Assembly: GCA_021827245.1 (NCBI GenBank) | Contig: JAKAWN010000060.1 | Coordinates: 1 to 21,676 of the forward strand | Origin: Acidobacteriota bacterium | GTDB lineage: Bacteria; Acidobacteriota; Terriglobia; UBA7540 | Reading direction: 5' to 3' | Length of the DNA: 21,676 bases | Shown here: one piece after another, positions 14,888 to 21,676 of the stretch | Layout of the letters: each line of letters starts with the position of its first letter | Numbering within the stretch: the first letter of the stretch is position 1 | Made by a program: the position numbers and the translations under genes | Notes under the pieces: generated by a model | Databases searched by the model: none | Seen by the model: the letters and a program-made list of their open reading frames with translations, nothing else | What the model was told of the DNA's origin: nothing

Positions 14888-15093
14888 TTTTATCCTGCTG
14901 GAATCCCGCCTCAAACGTGGCCGGGCAGTAACGGTTGTTGCCGATGCTACCCGGCACGCCCACCGGCCAGTTGCGCCGGCTTGTTGATGTGAGCCGATGA
15001 CGTGTGGCGAGCGCGATCCTGTCCAGGTGTAACAAGCAGTGCCGGTGGGGCGGTCAATGGCGCGCAATCGCGAAATCAGCAGAACCCTTAGCT

Positions 15094-15945
15094 TCAAACA
15101 AGCTTCACAGTCAGGAATGCCGCAACGGCCACCACGGCGCCCAACAGGGCGTCGACTGAGTAGTGGTAACGGCCGCGAACGGACCCCAGGACGATTCCCA
15201 CAGCGATCACCATATAAAAGGCTCCGACCGGCGGCAGGGGTTGCATGAGCGCCAGGCTTGCCGAGACCGCGCCGGCCACATGCCCACTGGGGAAGGTGTT
15301 GACCTTGATGCTGGCATGGTCGTGAATCCAGAGATTCAACCTTCGGAGTGACGATGGCTTGCGAACAGCTAGCAAATCCTGTGGGAGCTTGCGCGGCGGC
15401 TGCGCCGGAAATAGCGGCGTCAATCCATAAGCGGCAAACACCGCAGGCAGAACCACGCTCCAGTACCGATCCACAAGCGCCCGCTGGTGCGCCAGATAGA
15501 GCACGGCGATGCCAGAAGGGACGATCACGTAGCACTGCAAATACGAAAACTCAAGAAGCGCGTCAAGCCAGCCGGGGAAGTGTTCTCTGGCGAAGCGAAC
15601 GAGAGGGGTCCGGAAGAGGTAATCGTCCCAGCGAAGGAAGGCTTTCTCAAAGGATTGGTCTTGACGCGGGAAGGTCAGACGGCCGGACTGAAGGTATCCC
15701 AGGAGGATCAATAGCGCCGGGAGCCAGTCGCGTGCCATGTCCACATACCGGCTGGGATCGAACGCTGCGGCTCTAGGAAGGAGAAAAAGGGCGCCGATCA
15801 CTATCGCGCTGGCGGCCAGTAGACGCCACCGGCGCAAAGGCGGGACCTTGACGAATAAGGAAAGGAACGCGAGCCAGGCAAAATACGCCACGCAGATCCA
15901 TTCCGAACGGCGAAGAAGGTCAAGATGAAATCCTGATCCGTTCAA
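15094..15945 (-). CDS. PAP2-family membrane phosphatase/inositol-phosphotransferase-like protein
   Basis: A 283-residue integral membrane enzyme with about six to seven hydrophobic segments. The PAP2 catalytic motifs are present: P219-S-G-H222 (in NTFPSGHVAGA) and R257-xxx-H261-xxx-D265 (in GSVRGRYHYSVDALLG). The RYHYSVD form is typical of the Aur1/inositol-phosphorylceramide-synthase-like branch, which moves or removes phosphate head groups of lipids. The start is TTG at 15945: GGAGGG (minus-strand sense, 15951-15956) lies five bases upstream, a strong ribosome site that decides this unusual start. It is divergent from the radical SAM gene, with 291 bases between them. Lipid substrate unknown (undecaprenyl pyrophosphate, phosphatidate or an inositol lipid are options). 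Confidence 0.82.
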   Translation of the reverse strand: MNGSGFHLDLLRRSEWICVAYFAWLAFLSLFVKVPPLRRWRLLAASAIVIGALFLLPRAAAFDPSRYVDMARDWLPALLILLGYLQSGRLTFPRQDQSFEKAFLRWDDYLFRTPLVRFAREHFPGWLDALLEFSYLQCYVIVPSGIAVLYLAHQRALVDRYWSVVLPAVFAAYGLTPLFPAQPPRKLPQDLLAVRKPSSLRRLNLWIHDHASIKVNTFPSGHVAGAVSASLALMQPLPPVGAFYMVIAVGIVLGSVRGRYHYSVDALLGAVVAVAAFLTVKLV

Positions 15946-16131
15946 TGAATCCCTCCGGAGCCGGAGTCGGGGAGGCCGGCGAACATGTTATCGCGAGGAA
16001 AGCTCTTTCCATGCCAGATCCGGCAGTGCGCGCTGCGATGTGGGAACGGGAGGGAAATTCGCATTACGAGGCCGGCAGGCGCGGCGTGGATCTCCGGCTC
16101 CGCACACGGTTCTTCGAGGTCCGAACAAAGG

Positions 16132-16163
16132 CCGCAGACCGCGGCAACGGCGGTCTGCGCTAC
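16132..16163 (+). repeat. Family B palindrome, copy 3 (perfect stem)
   Basis: CGCAGACCGC pairs perfectly with GCGGTCTGCG around a GCAAC-type loop, followed by CTAC. Relative to the copies at 5272 and 5622, the stem here is fully complementary (TGCG instead of TTCG on the right arm). It lies about 26 bases before the radical SAM promoter candidate. Confidence 0.65.
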
Positions 16164-16188
16164 TTTCTGAGTCATAACCGCGGACGGT

Positions 16189-16218
16189 TTGCGCTTAGTT
16201 CGGACGGGGACGTATATT
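16189..16218 (+). promoter_or_regulatory. Candidate sigma-70-type promoter for the radical SAM gene
   Basis: TTGCGC (16189-16194), 18-base spacer, TATATT (16213-16218). Transcription would start near 16225, immediately before the ribosome site GAGGG. Motif match only. Confidence 0.4.
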
Positions 16219-16236
16219 GATTTTGAGGGCAACCTG

Positions 16237-17370
16237 ATGATTCTCCTTTCTCTCCGCCGCACGGCCAAACGCTGGCATCGCGTCTACCGGGAAACGCGCA
16301 TGTTCGCCCTGGCGCTGAAGTCGCCCCGGCATCCGGTGCTGGCCCACATTATCCCGGTTCGCCGCTGCAACCTGTCCTGCGCTTATTGTAATGAATTCGA
16401 CAACTTCTCCAAACCGGTTCCGATTGCTGAGATGCTCCATCGCATCGACCTGCTGGCGGCGCTCGGTACAACCGTCGTCACGCTGAGCGGGGGCGAGCCG
16501 CTGCTTCACCCTGACTCCGAGGAGATCGTCCGGCGCATCCGCCATCACGGCATCATCGCGGAAGTCCTGACCAATGGATATCTGCTGACGCCGGATCGCA
16601 TCAGGCGGCTCAACCGCGCCGGACTCGACCACATGCAGATCAGCATCGACAACGTGCGCCCGGACGACGTTTCAAAGAAGAGCCTTAAAGTTCTCGACCA
16701 GAAGCTGCGCTGGCTTGCCGAGCACGCGGAATTTCAGGTCAATATTAATTCCGTGGTCGGGGCAAGCTTCGGGCAGCCCAAGGACGCTCTCGTCATCGCG
16801 CGGCGGGCGATCGAACTGGGACTGAGCAGCACAGTGGGAATTGTTCACGATCATTCGGGACAGCTTCAACCGTTGAATGCCAGCCAGCGGAAAGTGGTGG
16901 AAGAGATCGAAGGCCTTTCAAAACCGCTCTTCTCGGCGACCCGGCACAACCCGTGGCAAGAGAATTTGATTCGCGGATTGCCCAATGCGTGGCAGTGCCG
17001 CGCCGGTGGGCGCTACCTCTACGTCTGCGAGGATGGCCTGGTGCATTACTGCTCGCAGCAACGAGGTCACCCCGCCATTCCGCTCTCCCAATACACGCGT
17101 GAAGATCTCGAGCGCGAATCCGCGACGGCCAAACCGTGCGCTCCCTATTGCACCGTCTCCTGCGTTCACCGCGTGGCTCTTCTCGACAGCCTGCGCGAAA
17201 ATCCCCGCCGCGCCCTGGAACAGTTGTTTCCAGTTCGAGACGAGGGGAATCCCGCGAAGCGATTTCCCGTCCCTGTCAGAATCTTGAGTGCACTCTTCTT
17301 GCCCTCACGCCCCGGCGGCGGCCGGCACTTTTTCCGGAAAACCGCTTTGAGGATTCTGGGGATAAATTGA
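16237..17370 (+). CDS. Radical SAM protein with C-terminal Cys cluster (SPASM-like)
   Basis: A 377-residue iron-sulfur enzyme that would cleave S-adenosylmethionine to start radical chemistry. The [4Fe-4S] motif is C44-NLS-C48-AY-C51, and the SAM-binding motif SGGEPL lies at about 84-89. EVLTNGYLL and LDHMQISIDN are later barrel strands. The C-terminal third adds Cys at 254, 264, 272, 301, 305 and 309, the latter three as CxxxCxxxC, which suggests a SPASM-like auxiliary cluster. I chose ATG 16237 because GAGGG (16225-16229) lies seven bases upstream; the frame is open to 16189 but without support. No precursor peptide or partner enzyme is adjacent, so the product (peptide, lipid or cofactor modification) is unknown. 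The tail FFRKTALRILGI is basic and hydrophobic and might touch the membrane. Confidence 0.82.
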   Translation: MILLSLRRTAKRWHRVYRETRMFALALKSPRHPVLAHIIPVRRCNLSCAYCNEFDNFSKPVPIAEMLHRIDLLAALGTTVVTLSGGEPLLHPDSEEIVRRIRHHGIIAEVLTNGYLLTPDRIRRLNRAGLDHMQISIDNVRPDDVSKKSLKVLDQKLRWLAEHAEFQVNINSVVGASFGQPKDALVIARRAIELGLSSTVGIVHDHSGQLQPLNASQRKVVEEIEGLSKPLFSATRHNPWQENLIRGLPNAWQCRAGGRYLYVCEDGLVHYCSQQRGHPAIPLSQYTREDLERESATAKPCAPYCTVSCVHRVALLDSLRENPRRALEQLFPVRDEGNPAKRFPVPVRILSALFLPSRPGGGRHFFRKTALRILGIN

Positions 17371-17425
17371 ACGACGCGGCGCCGGCAGGTGAAAGGCCCC
17401 AGATGATCCTGGCAAGCTCCGGCTA

Positions 17426-17513
17426 CCGGTGGGGCGGCTGACCGCCAGCGCCTGCCACCACACGTTTTGTCGGTTCGATCGACCGCATCCTACAGCGACA
17501 TACGCCCCACCGG
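17426..17513. repeat. 88-base unit with perfect 11-bp terminal inverted repeats
   Basis: CCGGTGGGGCG (17426-17436) and CGCCCCACCGG (17503-17513) are perfect reverse complements. A small hairpin GGCGG/CCGCC overlaps the left arm (17433-17446). It lies in the 277-base gap between the radical SAM and sigma genes and has no coding capacity. It may be a miniature transposon remnant or a large terminator stem. Confidence 0.45.
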
Positions 17514-17647
17514 CCAACACCCTCACAATCGAAGTCCAGATTCCTGACGCGCTGGTGAGGTACCCTCAAAACGATGATATGGCAGTCCGTGCAGGGTCTT
17601 TTTCGTGAGGCTCGCCGTATATCAAAGTGAAGGGTACAAAGGGTACA

Positions 17648-18247
17648 ATGGACGCCACGATTCATCTCTTTGAACTTGCGATGGAACCCGAAACCAAGGC
17701 TCTGGCGCGCGGCCTGCGCCGGCGCGACCCGGACCTGATCGAAACCCTGATTGCCCAGTACGAGTACCGCCTGTACCGCTATCTGCTCTATCTGACGGGG
17801 AATGCGGAGGCTGGTCGTGACCTGTTTCAGGAAACCTGGCTGCGCGTGCTGGCGCGCGGCCATCAGTACGACGGCGTATCTCGCTTCGATGCCTGGCTGT
17901 TTTCAATTGCCCGCCACCTGGTGATTGATTCAAGCCGCCGCAGGAAAATGGACAGCCTGGACGAGTTGCGCGGCCGCGCCATGGCAGGGCCCGCTGCGGA
18001 GCCTCGCGCGCCCGAGAGTGCCTCCCCGCTCGCCGAGTATGCGAGCCGAGAACTGGCCGCGAAACTCGGTTCAGTGCTGGCGCGCCTGCCGGCTGTTTAC
18101 CGCGAAGTTCTGCTGCTGCGATTTCAGGAGGACCTTTCGCTCAAAGAGATCGCAGGCATCGTTCGGGCGCCGCTCGCTACAGTGAAGTCGCGGCTTTATC
18201 GCGGATTGAGCGCCGCTCGCGAGTTGCTGGAGGAACAGGAACCATGA
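17648..18247 (+). CDS. ECF (extracytoplasmic function) sigma factor
   Basis: A 199-residue alternative sigma factor that redirects RNA polymerase. Region 2 spans about residues 15-90 (YRYLLYLTGNAEAGRDLFQE, FDAWLFSIARHLVIDSSRRR). A linker rich in Ala/Pro/Glu follows at about 95-130. Region 4 is at about 137-195 (LPAVYREVLLLRF, LSLKEIAGIVRAPLATVKSR). The frame also allows GTG 17627, but AAAGGG (17638-17643) favours ATG 17648. The stop overlaps the next start as ATGA (18244-18247), coupling it to a zinc-finger anti-sigma factor, which is the expected regulator. There is no long C-terminal extension. Target genes are unknown. Confidence 0.9.
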   Translation: MDATIHLFELAMEPETKALARGLRRRDPDLIETLIAQYEYRLYRYLLYLTGNAEAGRDLFQETWLRVLARGHQYDGVSRFDAWLFSIARHLVIDSSRRRKMDSLDELRGRAMAGPAAEPRAPESASPLAEYASRELAAKLGSVLARLPAVYREVLLLRFQEDLSLKEIAGIVRAPLATVKSRLYRGLSAARELLEEQEP

Positions 18248-18768
18248 AGAAGCAAGGTGCGACTGGAGGTCTGCACGAACGGGCGCAGCGCCTGATCGAC
18301 CAGGAACGGATTGAGGGCCTTGCATCCGAAGAGCACCGCTGGCTGCAGGATCACCTTGCAGGCTGCGCAGCCTGCGCAGCCCGGGCGGCTTCCACGGAAT
18401 CGGCGTTGGGGGCGCTGAAGTCGGTTTCCGTCGTCCTGCCCCCGGGGCTGGCGGCATCGGCAAAGTTGAGAGTGCGCGAGAAGGCCGCGGAACTGAAACT
18501 GCGGCGGGTGAGGATTGTGGCGCTGGTTGTGGGCTGCGCCATTTCATGGGCGGCGGGCGTAGCCAGCGCACCGCTGGTGTGGAGGCTGTGCGAATGGATC
18601 GGCGCCTCGCTTGACCTGCCGCGAATCGTGTGGATTGCCGGCTTTGCTTTCTGGTGGCTCGTTCCCGGCGTGTTTGCCGGCCTGGTGATTCTCTGGGCGA
18701 GGAAACGAGCGGAGCGGGAAGATCTAAACGGAAGGCTGGAAACGGGACCGCGATCGAACGAATGGTGA
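18244..18768 (+). CDS. Membrane anti-sigma factor with zinc-finger HC2-type N-terminus
   Basis: A 174-residue protein likely to hold the upstream sigma factor inactive at the membrane. The N-terminal cytoplasmic part has H37-xxx-C41-xx-C44 (DHLAGCAACA), the signature of the zinc-binding anti-sigma (zf-HC2/ZAS) domain. Two hydrophobic helices follow at about 90-112 and 128-152 (IVWIAGFAFWWLVPGVFAGL), so both termini should lie in the cytoplasm and there is almost no periplasmic sensor domain. That differs from single-pass anti-sigma factors with a large outer domain. The overlap with the sigma stop implies matched synthesis. Regulation by redox or membrane state is inference. Confidence 0.82.
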   Translation: MKKQGATGGLHERAQRLIDQERIEGLASEEHRWLQDHLAGCAACAARAASTESALGALKSVSVVLPPGLAASAKLRVREKAAELKLRRVRIVALVVGCAISWAAGVASAPLVWRLCEWIGASLDLPRIVWIAGFAFWWLVPGVFAGLVILWARKRAEREDLNGRLETGPRSNEW

Positions 18769-18820
18769 GTGGCCCGTCCAGGGACCGGTGAAGAGATTTG
18801 AAGGAAACGAGGACATAAAG

Positions 18821-19417
18821 ATGTCAAACCAGGACAATTTTGCAGGAAGAATTCAGGACAACTGGCGGCAGCGGGCCGTGGAAAGTACAACATTCCAGGC
18901 TGAACTGCGGGTGATTCCGCGGTGGCTGATCTGGACGCTGGTAGCGATGTATATCGCGGCCGTTGTTGCTGTGGTCTGTTTGGGCATCTTCGCGCCAGAA
19001 ATGTTGCACACGTTTCAGGGAGCGCCCCCGGCCCGGAAGGTACTCGTGGGGCTCGTCATTGTGACGTTGACCATGGTTTTGCTAAGCGCCATCGTTTTAT
19101 TGTACGGCTACATCGGGGCGGACGCGAAGCGGCGGGGCATGAGCCCAGTGCTTTGGGTGCTGGTTGCACTTCTGGTACCCTACCTGATCGGAGTCATTCT
19201 CTACTTTGTGGTGAGAGAGCCACTGCACCTGAGCTGCCCGCAGTGCGGCCGCACGGTCAACCCTCACTTCAACTTCTGCCCGGGTTGCCAGTTCAATCTG
19301 CGGCCCGCTTGCCCGCAGTGCCGTCGGGCGGTCCGTGCCGATGACCGCTTTTGTCCTCAGTGCGGCTTCACCTTGCAGCCGGGCGCCCCGGCGCAGGATG
19401 GCTCGCCGGCGGCGTAG
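18821..19417 (+). CDS. Membrane protein with C-terminal double zinc ribbon
   Basis: A 198-residue protein with three transmembrane helices at about 35-57, 72-98 and 109-132, then a cytoplasmic tail with four Cys pairs: C139-PQ-C142, C153-PG-C156, C164-PQ-C167, C178-PQ-C181. This forms two zinc ribbons of the DZR type. The segment DAKRRGMSPVLWVLVALLVPYLIGVILYFVVREP, spread over about 101-134, resembles PLD-nuclease N-terminal-like helices seen in similar proteins. ATG 18821 is preceded by GAGG (18809-18812) with eight bases; an upstream GTG at 18788 is in frame but unsupported. It follows the anti-sigma gene by 52 bases and is probably the third cistron. Its function is unknown; a partner in sigma control is possible. 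Confidence 0.75.
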   Translation: MSNQDNFAGRIQDNWRQRAVESTTFQAELRVIPRWLIWTLVAMYIAAVVAVVCLGIFAPEMLHTFQGAPPARKVLVGLVIVTLTMVLLSAIVLLYGYIGADAKRRGMSPVLWVLVALLVPYLIGVILYFVVREPLHLSCPQCGRTVNPHFNFCPGCQFNLRPACPQCRRAVRADDRFCPQCGFTLQPGAPAQDGSPAA

Positions 19418-19801
19418 GATGCGGCTTCCAGGAGAATCCGGCGGGGGTGGAGTTGGACCTACGACGCCGATATTCGCACATCGCAAGAACCACGAGGTAA
19501 GCGCCAGCCGCGTGGCAAAAGGTCTGACCGTGGATCAAGCCAGACACCACTTCTGGTATAGATCAAAAGTTATAGCTTCTGGCATTCCCTTTTGGGCAAG
19601 ACAAAATACCGCACATTCCAATAGAGAAAAATCTCTCTACCGCTGAATTGTTTCGCCGTCTTGGTTCAAGTAACTTTATTAAGGGCTAAATTGTGCAGGA
19701 GGCCGGTGACTGAGACGGGGCTGAGGCACTTCGTGAAGTTGAGGGACAGGCGGCCGCTGGGGCAGAGAAGTGCGGAAAATCCCAACGGCAGAGGAGCAGC
19801 T
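19418..19801. other. Non-coding gap before the HEAT-repeat gene
   Basis: About 380 bases. It holds a degraded family A repeat (19474-19512), an extended -10-like TGGTATAGAT (19554-19563) without a clear -35, and a small hairpin GAGA/TCTC around 19624-19635. The frame leading into the HEAT gene is open from 19661, but the ribosome site favours 19802, so this part is probably untranslated. Confidence 0.45.
19474..19512 (+). repeat. Degraded family A repeat
   Basis: TCGCACATCGCAAGA and the flank GCGCCAGCCGCG align with the better copies at 1693 and 6732, but the right stem arm has decayed (ACGAGG instead of GCGATG). Confidence 0.4.
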
Positions 19802-20650
19802 ATGAGACCGAACTGCGAACAGCGTTTTTCTCTAGCTTTGGCCGTTTTCATGCTTCTCGGCTGCGTCCCCCTATACGGAATTCAAGCCGAAGTTCCGGCT
19901 CAGGATCTCCGTACGCGCGCCTGGGACATGTTGTGGAAAGGCGCCCACAGCTCTGACCCGGGAAAGCGCTCTGCGGCGATCCATGCGCTCGGCCTTCTCC
20001 ATGCCAGCCCGGAGGTGGTGCGGTTGGCAGAGGACGCCTTGCGCGACAAAGATCCGGAAGTGCGAGAGGAAGCGGCTACCGCGCTGGGGGAAATGCACGC
20101 CTCTTCAGCAATTCCACTGCTGAAAAAGTCCCTGTCCGACAGCGACGTTGCCGTAGCCCTGGCTGCTGCGCGCTCGCTCGTGCTGCTGAACAGCAAGGCG
20201 GGCTATGACTTTTACTACGCCGTGCTGACGGGAAAGCAGAAGTCAGGCCAATCGCTGCTTGCGCAGCAATTGGACCAGTTTGATTCCACGAAAAAGGTGG
20301 CGGAGTTCGCGTTTGACCAGGGCATCGGCTTTCTGCCTTACGCGGGCTACGGCATGGAAGTGATCCAAGCCCTGACAGCGAAAGACAATTCCCCGGTGCG
20401 AGCGGCTGCGGCAAGGGTTCTGGAGAAGGACCCCGACCCGCGGAGCGGGAAGGCACTCGCTGAAGCATGCTCGGATAAGGACTGGATCGTCCAAATGGCC
20501 GCGTTGAAAGCGGTTGCCATGCGTGGAAATCCAGCCCTGCTGCCAGCCGTTAAGGCGGAGATGACGGGCAACAATGCCATGGTGGAGTATACGGCAGCCG
20601 CTGCCGCCTTCCGCCTGGCCTCTATCGGGTCCGTCAGAGAACAGGCATGA
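19802..20650 (+). CDS. Exported HEAT-repeat protein, possible lipoprotein
   Basis: A 282-residue scaffold protein. I chose ATG 19802 because GAGGAG lies just upstream (19790-19795) and because it begins a signal peptide: RFSLALAVFMLLGC21. The LLGC could be a lipobox, making it a lipoprotein; otherwise cleavage after GIQA (near residue 29) is likely. Helical HEAT-like repeats fill the rest: about 52-80 (GKRSAAIHALGLL), 84-113 (DPEVREEAATALGEM), 115-130, then 206-240 (SPVRAAAARVLEKDPDPRSG) and 243-275 (KDWIVQMAALKAVAMRGN). Between them is FAFDQGIGFLPYAGYGMEVI, a glycine-rich break I recall from similar acidobacterial proteins. Such proteins bind other proteins; no partner is identifiable. It is transcribed in the same direction as both flanking sigma-factor genes. 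Confidence 0.75.
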   Translation: MRPNCEQRFSLALAVFMLLGCVPLYGIQAEVPAQDLRTRAWDMLWKGAHSSDPGKRSAAIHALGLLHASPEVVRLAEDALRDKDPEVREEAATALGEMHASSAIPLLKKSLSDSDVAVALAAARSLVLLNSKAGYDFYYAVLTGKQKSGQSLLAQQLDQFDSTKKVAEFAFDQGIGFLPYAGYGMEVIQALTAKDNSPVRAAAARVLEKDPDPRSGKALAEACSDKDWIVQMAALKAVAMRGNPALLPAVKAEMTGNNAMVEYTAAAAAFRLASIGSVREQA

Positions 20651-20743
20651 AAGGATAAGAGCGACCAGCGGGGGCTTAGCTCATACCAACGCAGGTAACC
20701 TGGCAAGGCTATTCAAAGCGCCGAATTTCGCAATGGAACTATT

Positions 20744-21346
20744 ATGAAAAACGAAATCATTATAAAACTTGTCGAAAGGGCCAAGAAAGGGGATGAGGCC
20801 GCAACGGAGGAACTCTATCGTCTTCATTCCCGCCGAGTTTACGGCCTGTGCATCCGGATGGTGGCTAACCAGGCGGAAGCTGAAGATCTGACACAAGACA
20901 TCTTTCTGCAAGCTTTCCGGAAGATTCATACCTTCCGAGGCGAGGCAACGTTTTCCACTTGGCTCTACCGGCTGGGAGTCAACACTGTATTAATGCATTT
21001 GCGGAAGAAGCCGCACGCGGAGGTATCGCTGGATGAGATCAGCCAGTCGAACGGAGATGTCATCAGAGGGATCGAACCCGCCGACAAAACTGACCACGGA
21101 CAGATCATGGTAAGCCGGCTGGTCCTGCAACGCGCCCTCGAACAGCTTCCCCCGGGCTTCAAGCGGGCCGTTGTGATGCATGACCTCGAAGGGTACGCCC
21201 ACCACGAGATCGCTAGACTGACAGGACGGTCAGTTGGCAGTTCGAAATCGCAGTTGCATAAGGCCCGGCACCGCCTGCGAGAACTGCTGGTTGAAAATCC
21301 CCACCTGCTTGCCCCACAGAAGTTGAGCGGGGCGAAAGCCGGGTGA
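20744..21346 (+). CDS. Second ECF sigma factor, RpoE/SigW-like
   Basis: A 200-residue sigma factor distinct in sequence from the one at 17648. Region 2 is at about 20-95 (YGLCIRMVANQAEAEDLTQDIFLQAFRKI, FSTWLYRLGVN, each segment conserved). Region 4 is at about 130-185 (LPPGFKRAVVMHDLEGYAHHEIARL then TGRSVGSSKSQLHKAR). GGAA just before TATT-ATG is a weak ribosome site. No anti-sigma gene follows; the only open frame downstream on this strand is the 120-bp repeat. The same reading frame stays open past TGA 21344-21346 to the window end, probably by chance. A short hairpin AGGG/CCCT follows the stop at about 21354-21369. Confidence 0.88.
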   Translation: MKNEIIIKLVERAKKGDEAATEELYRLHSRRVYGLCIRMVANQAEAEDLTQDIFLQAFRKIHTFRGEATFSTWLYRLGVNTVLMHLRKKPHAEVSLDEISQSNGDVIRGIEPADKTDHGQIMVSRLVLQRALEQLPPGFKRAVVMHDLEGYAHHEIARLTGRSVGSSKSQLHKARHRLRELLVENPHLLAPQKLSGAKAG

Positions 21347-21382
21347 TCAATAAAGGGACATAGACCCTCTGGAGATGGCGTA

Positions 21383-21676
21383 TCACCGGCTCTGGACCAG
21401 GGAGACGCTGGAGGTGTCAGCCAGCTCGGCAGTCTGAGAGCGCGGCGCGGCTTGAGGCGACGGGACGCGAATGACCGGAGCGGGCTGGCGGCCGAAGTGG
21501 TGCCATTGGCCGTCCGCTACAGAGGCGCTGGAGGTGTCAGCCAGCTCGGCAGTCTGAGAGCGCGGCGCCACTTGAGGCGACGAGACGCGAATGACCGGAG
21601 CGGGCTGGCGGCCGAAGTGGTGCCATTGGCCGTCCGCTACAGAGGCGGTGCCGGTGTCAACCAACTCGTTCGCCTG
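21383..21676 (-). CDS. C-terminal part of an ORF with 40-residue tandem repeats (partial)
   Basis: On the minus strand a frame is open from the window edge to a stop at 21383-21385, so the start is outside. It codes a 40-residue unit repeated two full times plus a partial: ASVADGQWHHFGRQPAPVIR, then V(P/S)SPQ(A/V)APRSQTAEL and ADTSS. The period is 120 bases, a multiple of three, so the frame is kept. The unit has one Trp-His-His cluster and is otherwise Pro/Ala/Ser-rich, suggesting a disordered or low-complexity tail. The amino-acid make-up looks more protein-like than the Arg-rich plus-strand frame. It converges with the sigma gene. I do not recognise it, and coding is not proven because the few differences between copies include amino-acid changes. 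Confidence 0.4.
   Translation of the reverse strand, partial: QANELVDTGTASVADGQWHHFGRQPAPVIRVSSPQVAPRSQTAELADTSSASVADGQWHHFGRQPAPVIRVPSPQAAPRSQTAELADTSSVSLVQSR
21402..21676. repeat. 120-bp tandem repeat, 2.3 copies in view
   Basis: Copy 1 is 21402-21521, copy 2 is 21522-21641, and copy 3 starts at 21642 and runs off the window. Copies 1 and 2 are nearly identical, differing at about three internal positions; the visible part of copy 3 is more diverged. Inside each unit GGGCTGGCGGC (21482-21492) and CCGCTACAG (21514-21522) match parts of the palindrome at 5542-5570. Confidence 0.85.

Noticed and set aside
17466..17488. tRNA T-arm-like sequence (GGTTCGATC)
   Set aside because: The flanking bases cannot form the five-pair T stem and no acceptor or anticodon arm fits nearby.
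21402..21676. CRISPR array
   Set aside because: The whole 120-bp unit is repeated head to tail with no unique spacers, and there are no cas genes.

Overview
The window looks like a chromosomal segment of a moderately GC-rich Gram-negative bacterium, most likely an acidobacterium (Terriglobia-like). The reasons are an inner-membrane/adaptor/outer-membrane efflux operon, a PadR regulator translationally coupled to a 'permease prefix domain' gene, an acidobacterial-style HEAT-repeat protein, and intergenic regions full of short dispersed palindromes. This assignment is inference from recall of gene families, not a database result. There are no rRNA or tRNA genes, no transposase, no CRISPR array and no phage genes.

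Layout. 1-690: a PadR-type regulator overlapped by the broken remnant of its partner permease. 838-1629: an orphan four-helix membrane protein. 1630-2511: non-coding, repeat-bearing. 2512-4995: an exported GH78-like alpha-L-rhamnosidase. 4996-5764: the most palindrome-dense part, including a MITE-like element. 5765-6625: an alpha/beta hydrolase. 6626-7083: non-coding, with a terminator-like hairpin and a strong dyad. 7084-12938: an RND tripartite efflux operon in the order permease, adaptor, outer-membrane factor. 13138-14004 (minus): a secreted metallo-beta-lactamase-fold lactonase-like enzyme. 14323-14887: two small unrecognised ORFs. 15094-15945 (minus): a PAP2 membrane phosphatase/transferase, divergent from a radical SAM protein at 16237-17370. 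17648-19417: ECF sigma factor, zinc-finger anti-sigma factor and zinc-ribbon membrane protein in one operon. 19802-20650: an exported HEAT-repeat protein. 20744-21346: a second, unrelated ECF sigma factor. 21402-21676: an exact 120-bp tandem repeat running off the window, probably coding 40-residue repeats on the minus strand.

How the genes fit together. The clearest functional units are the efflux operon and the sigma/anti-sigma operon. The rhamnosidase, hydrolase and lactonase are free-standing enzymes and suggest a soil or plant-litter heterotroph that degrades glycosides and detoxifies small molecules. I did not find a convincing new defence or mobile system. The parts least explained by known families are the dispersed palindrome families, one of which shows a compensatory base change in its stem, and the 40-residue tandem repeat at the right edge.
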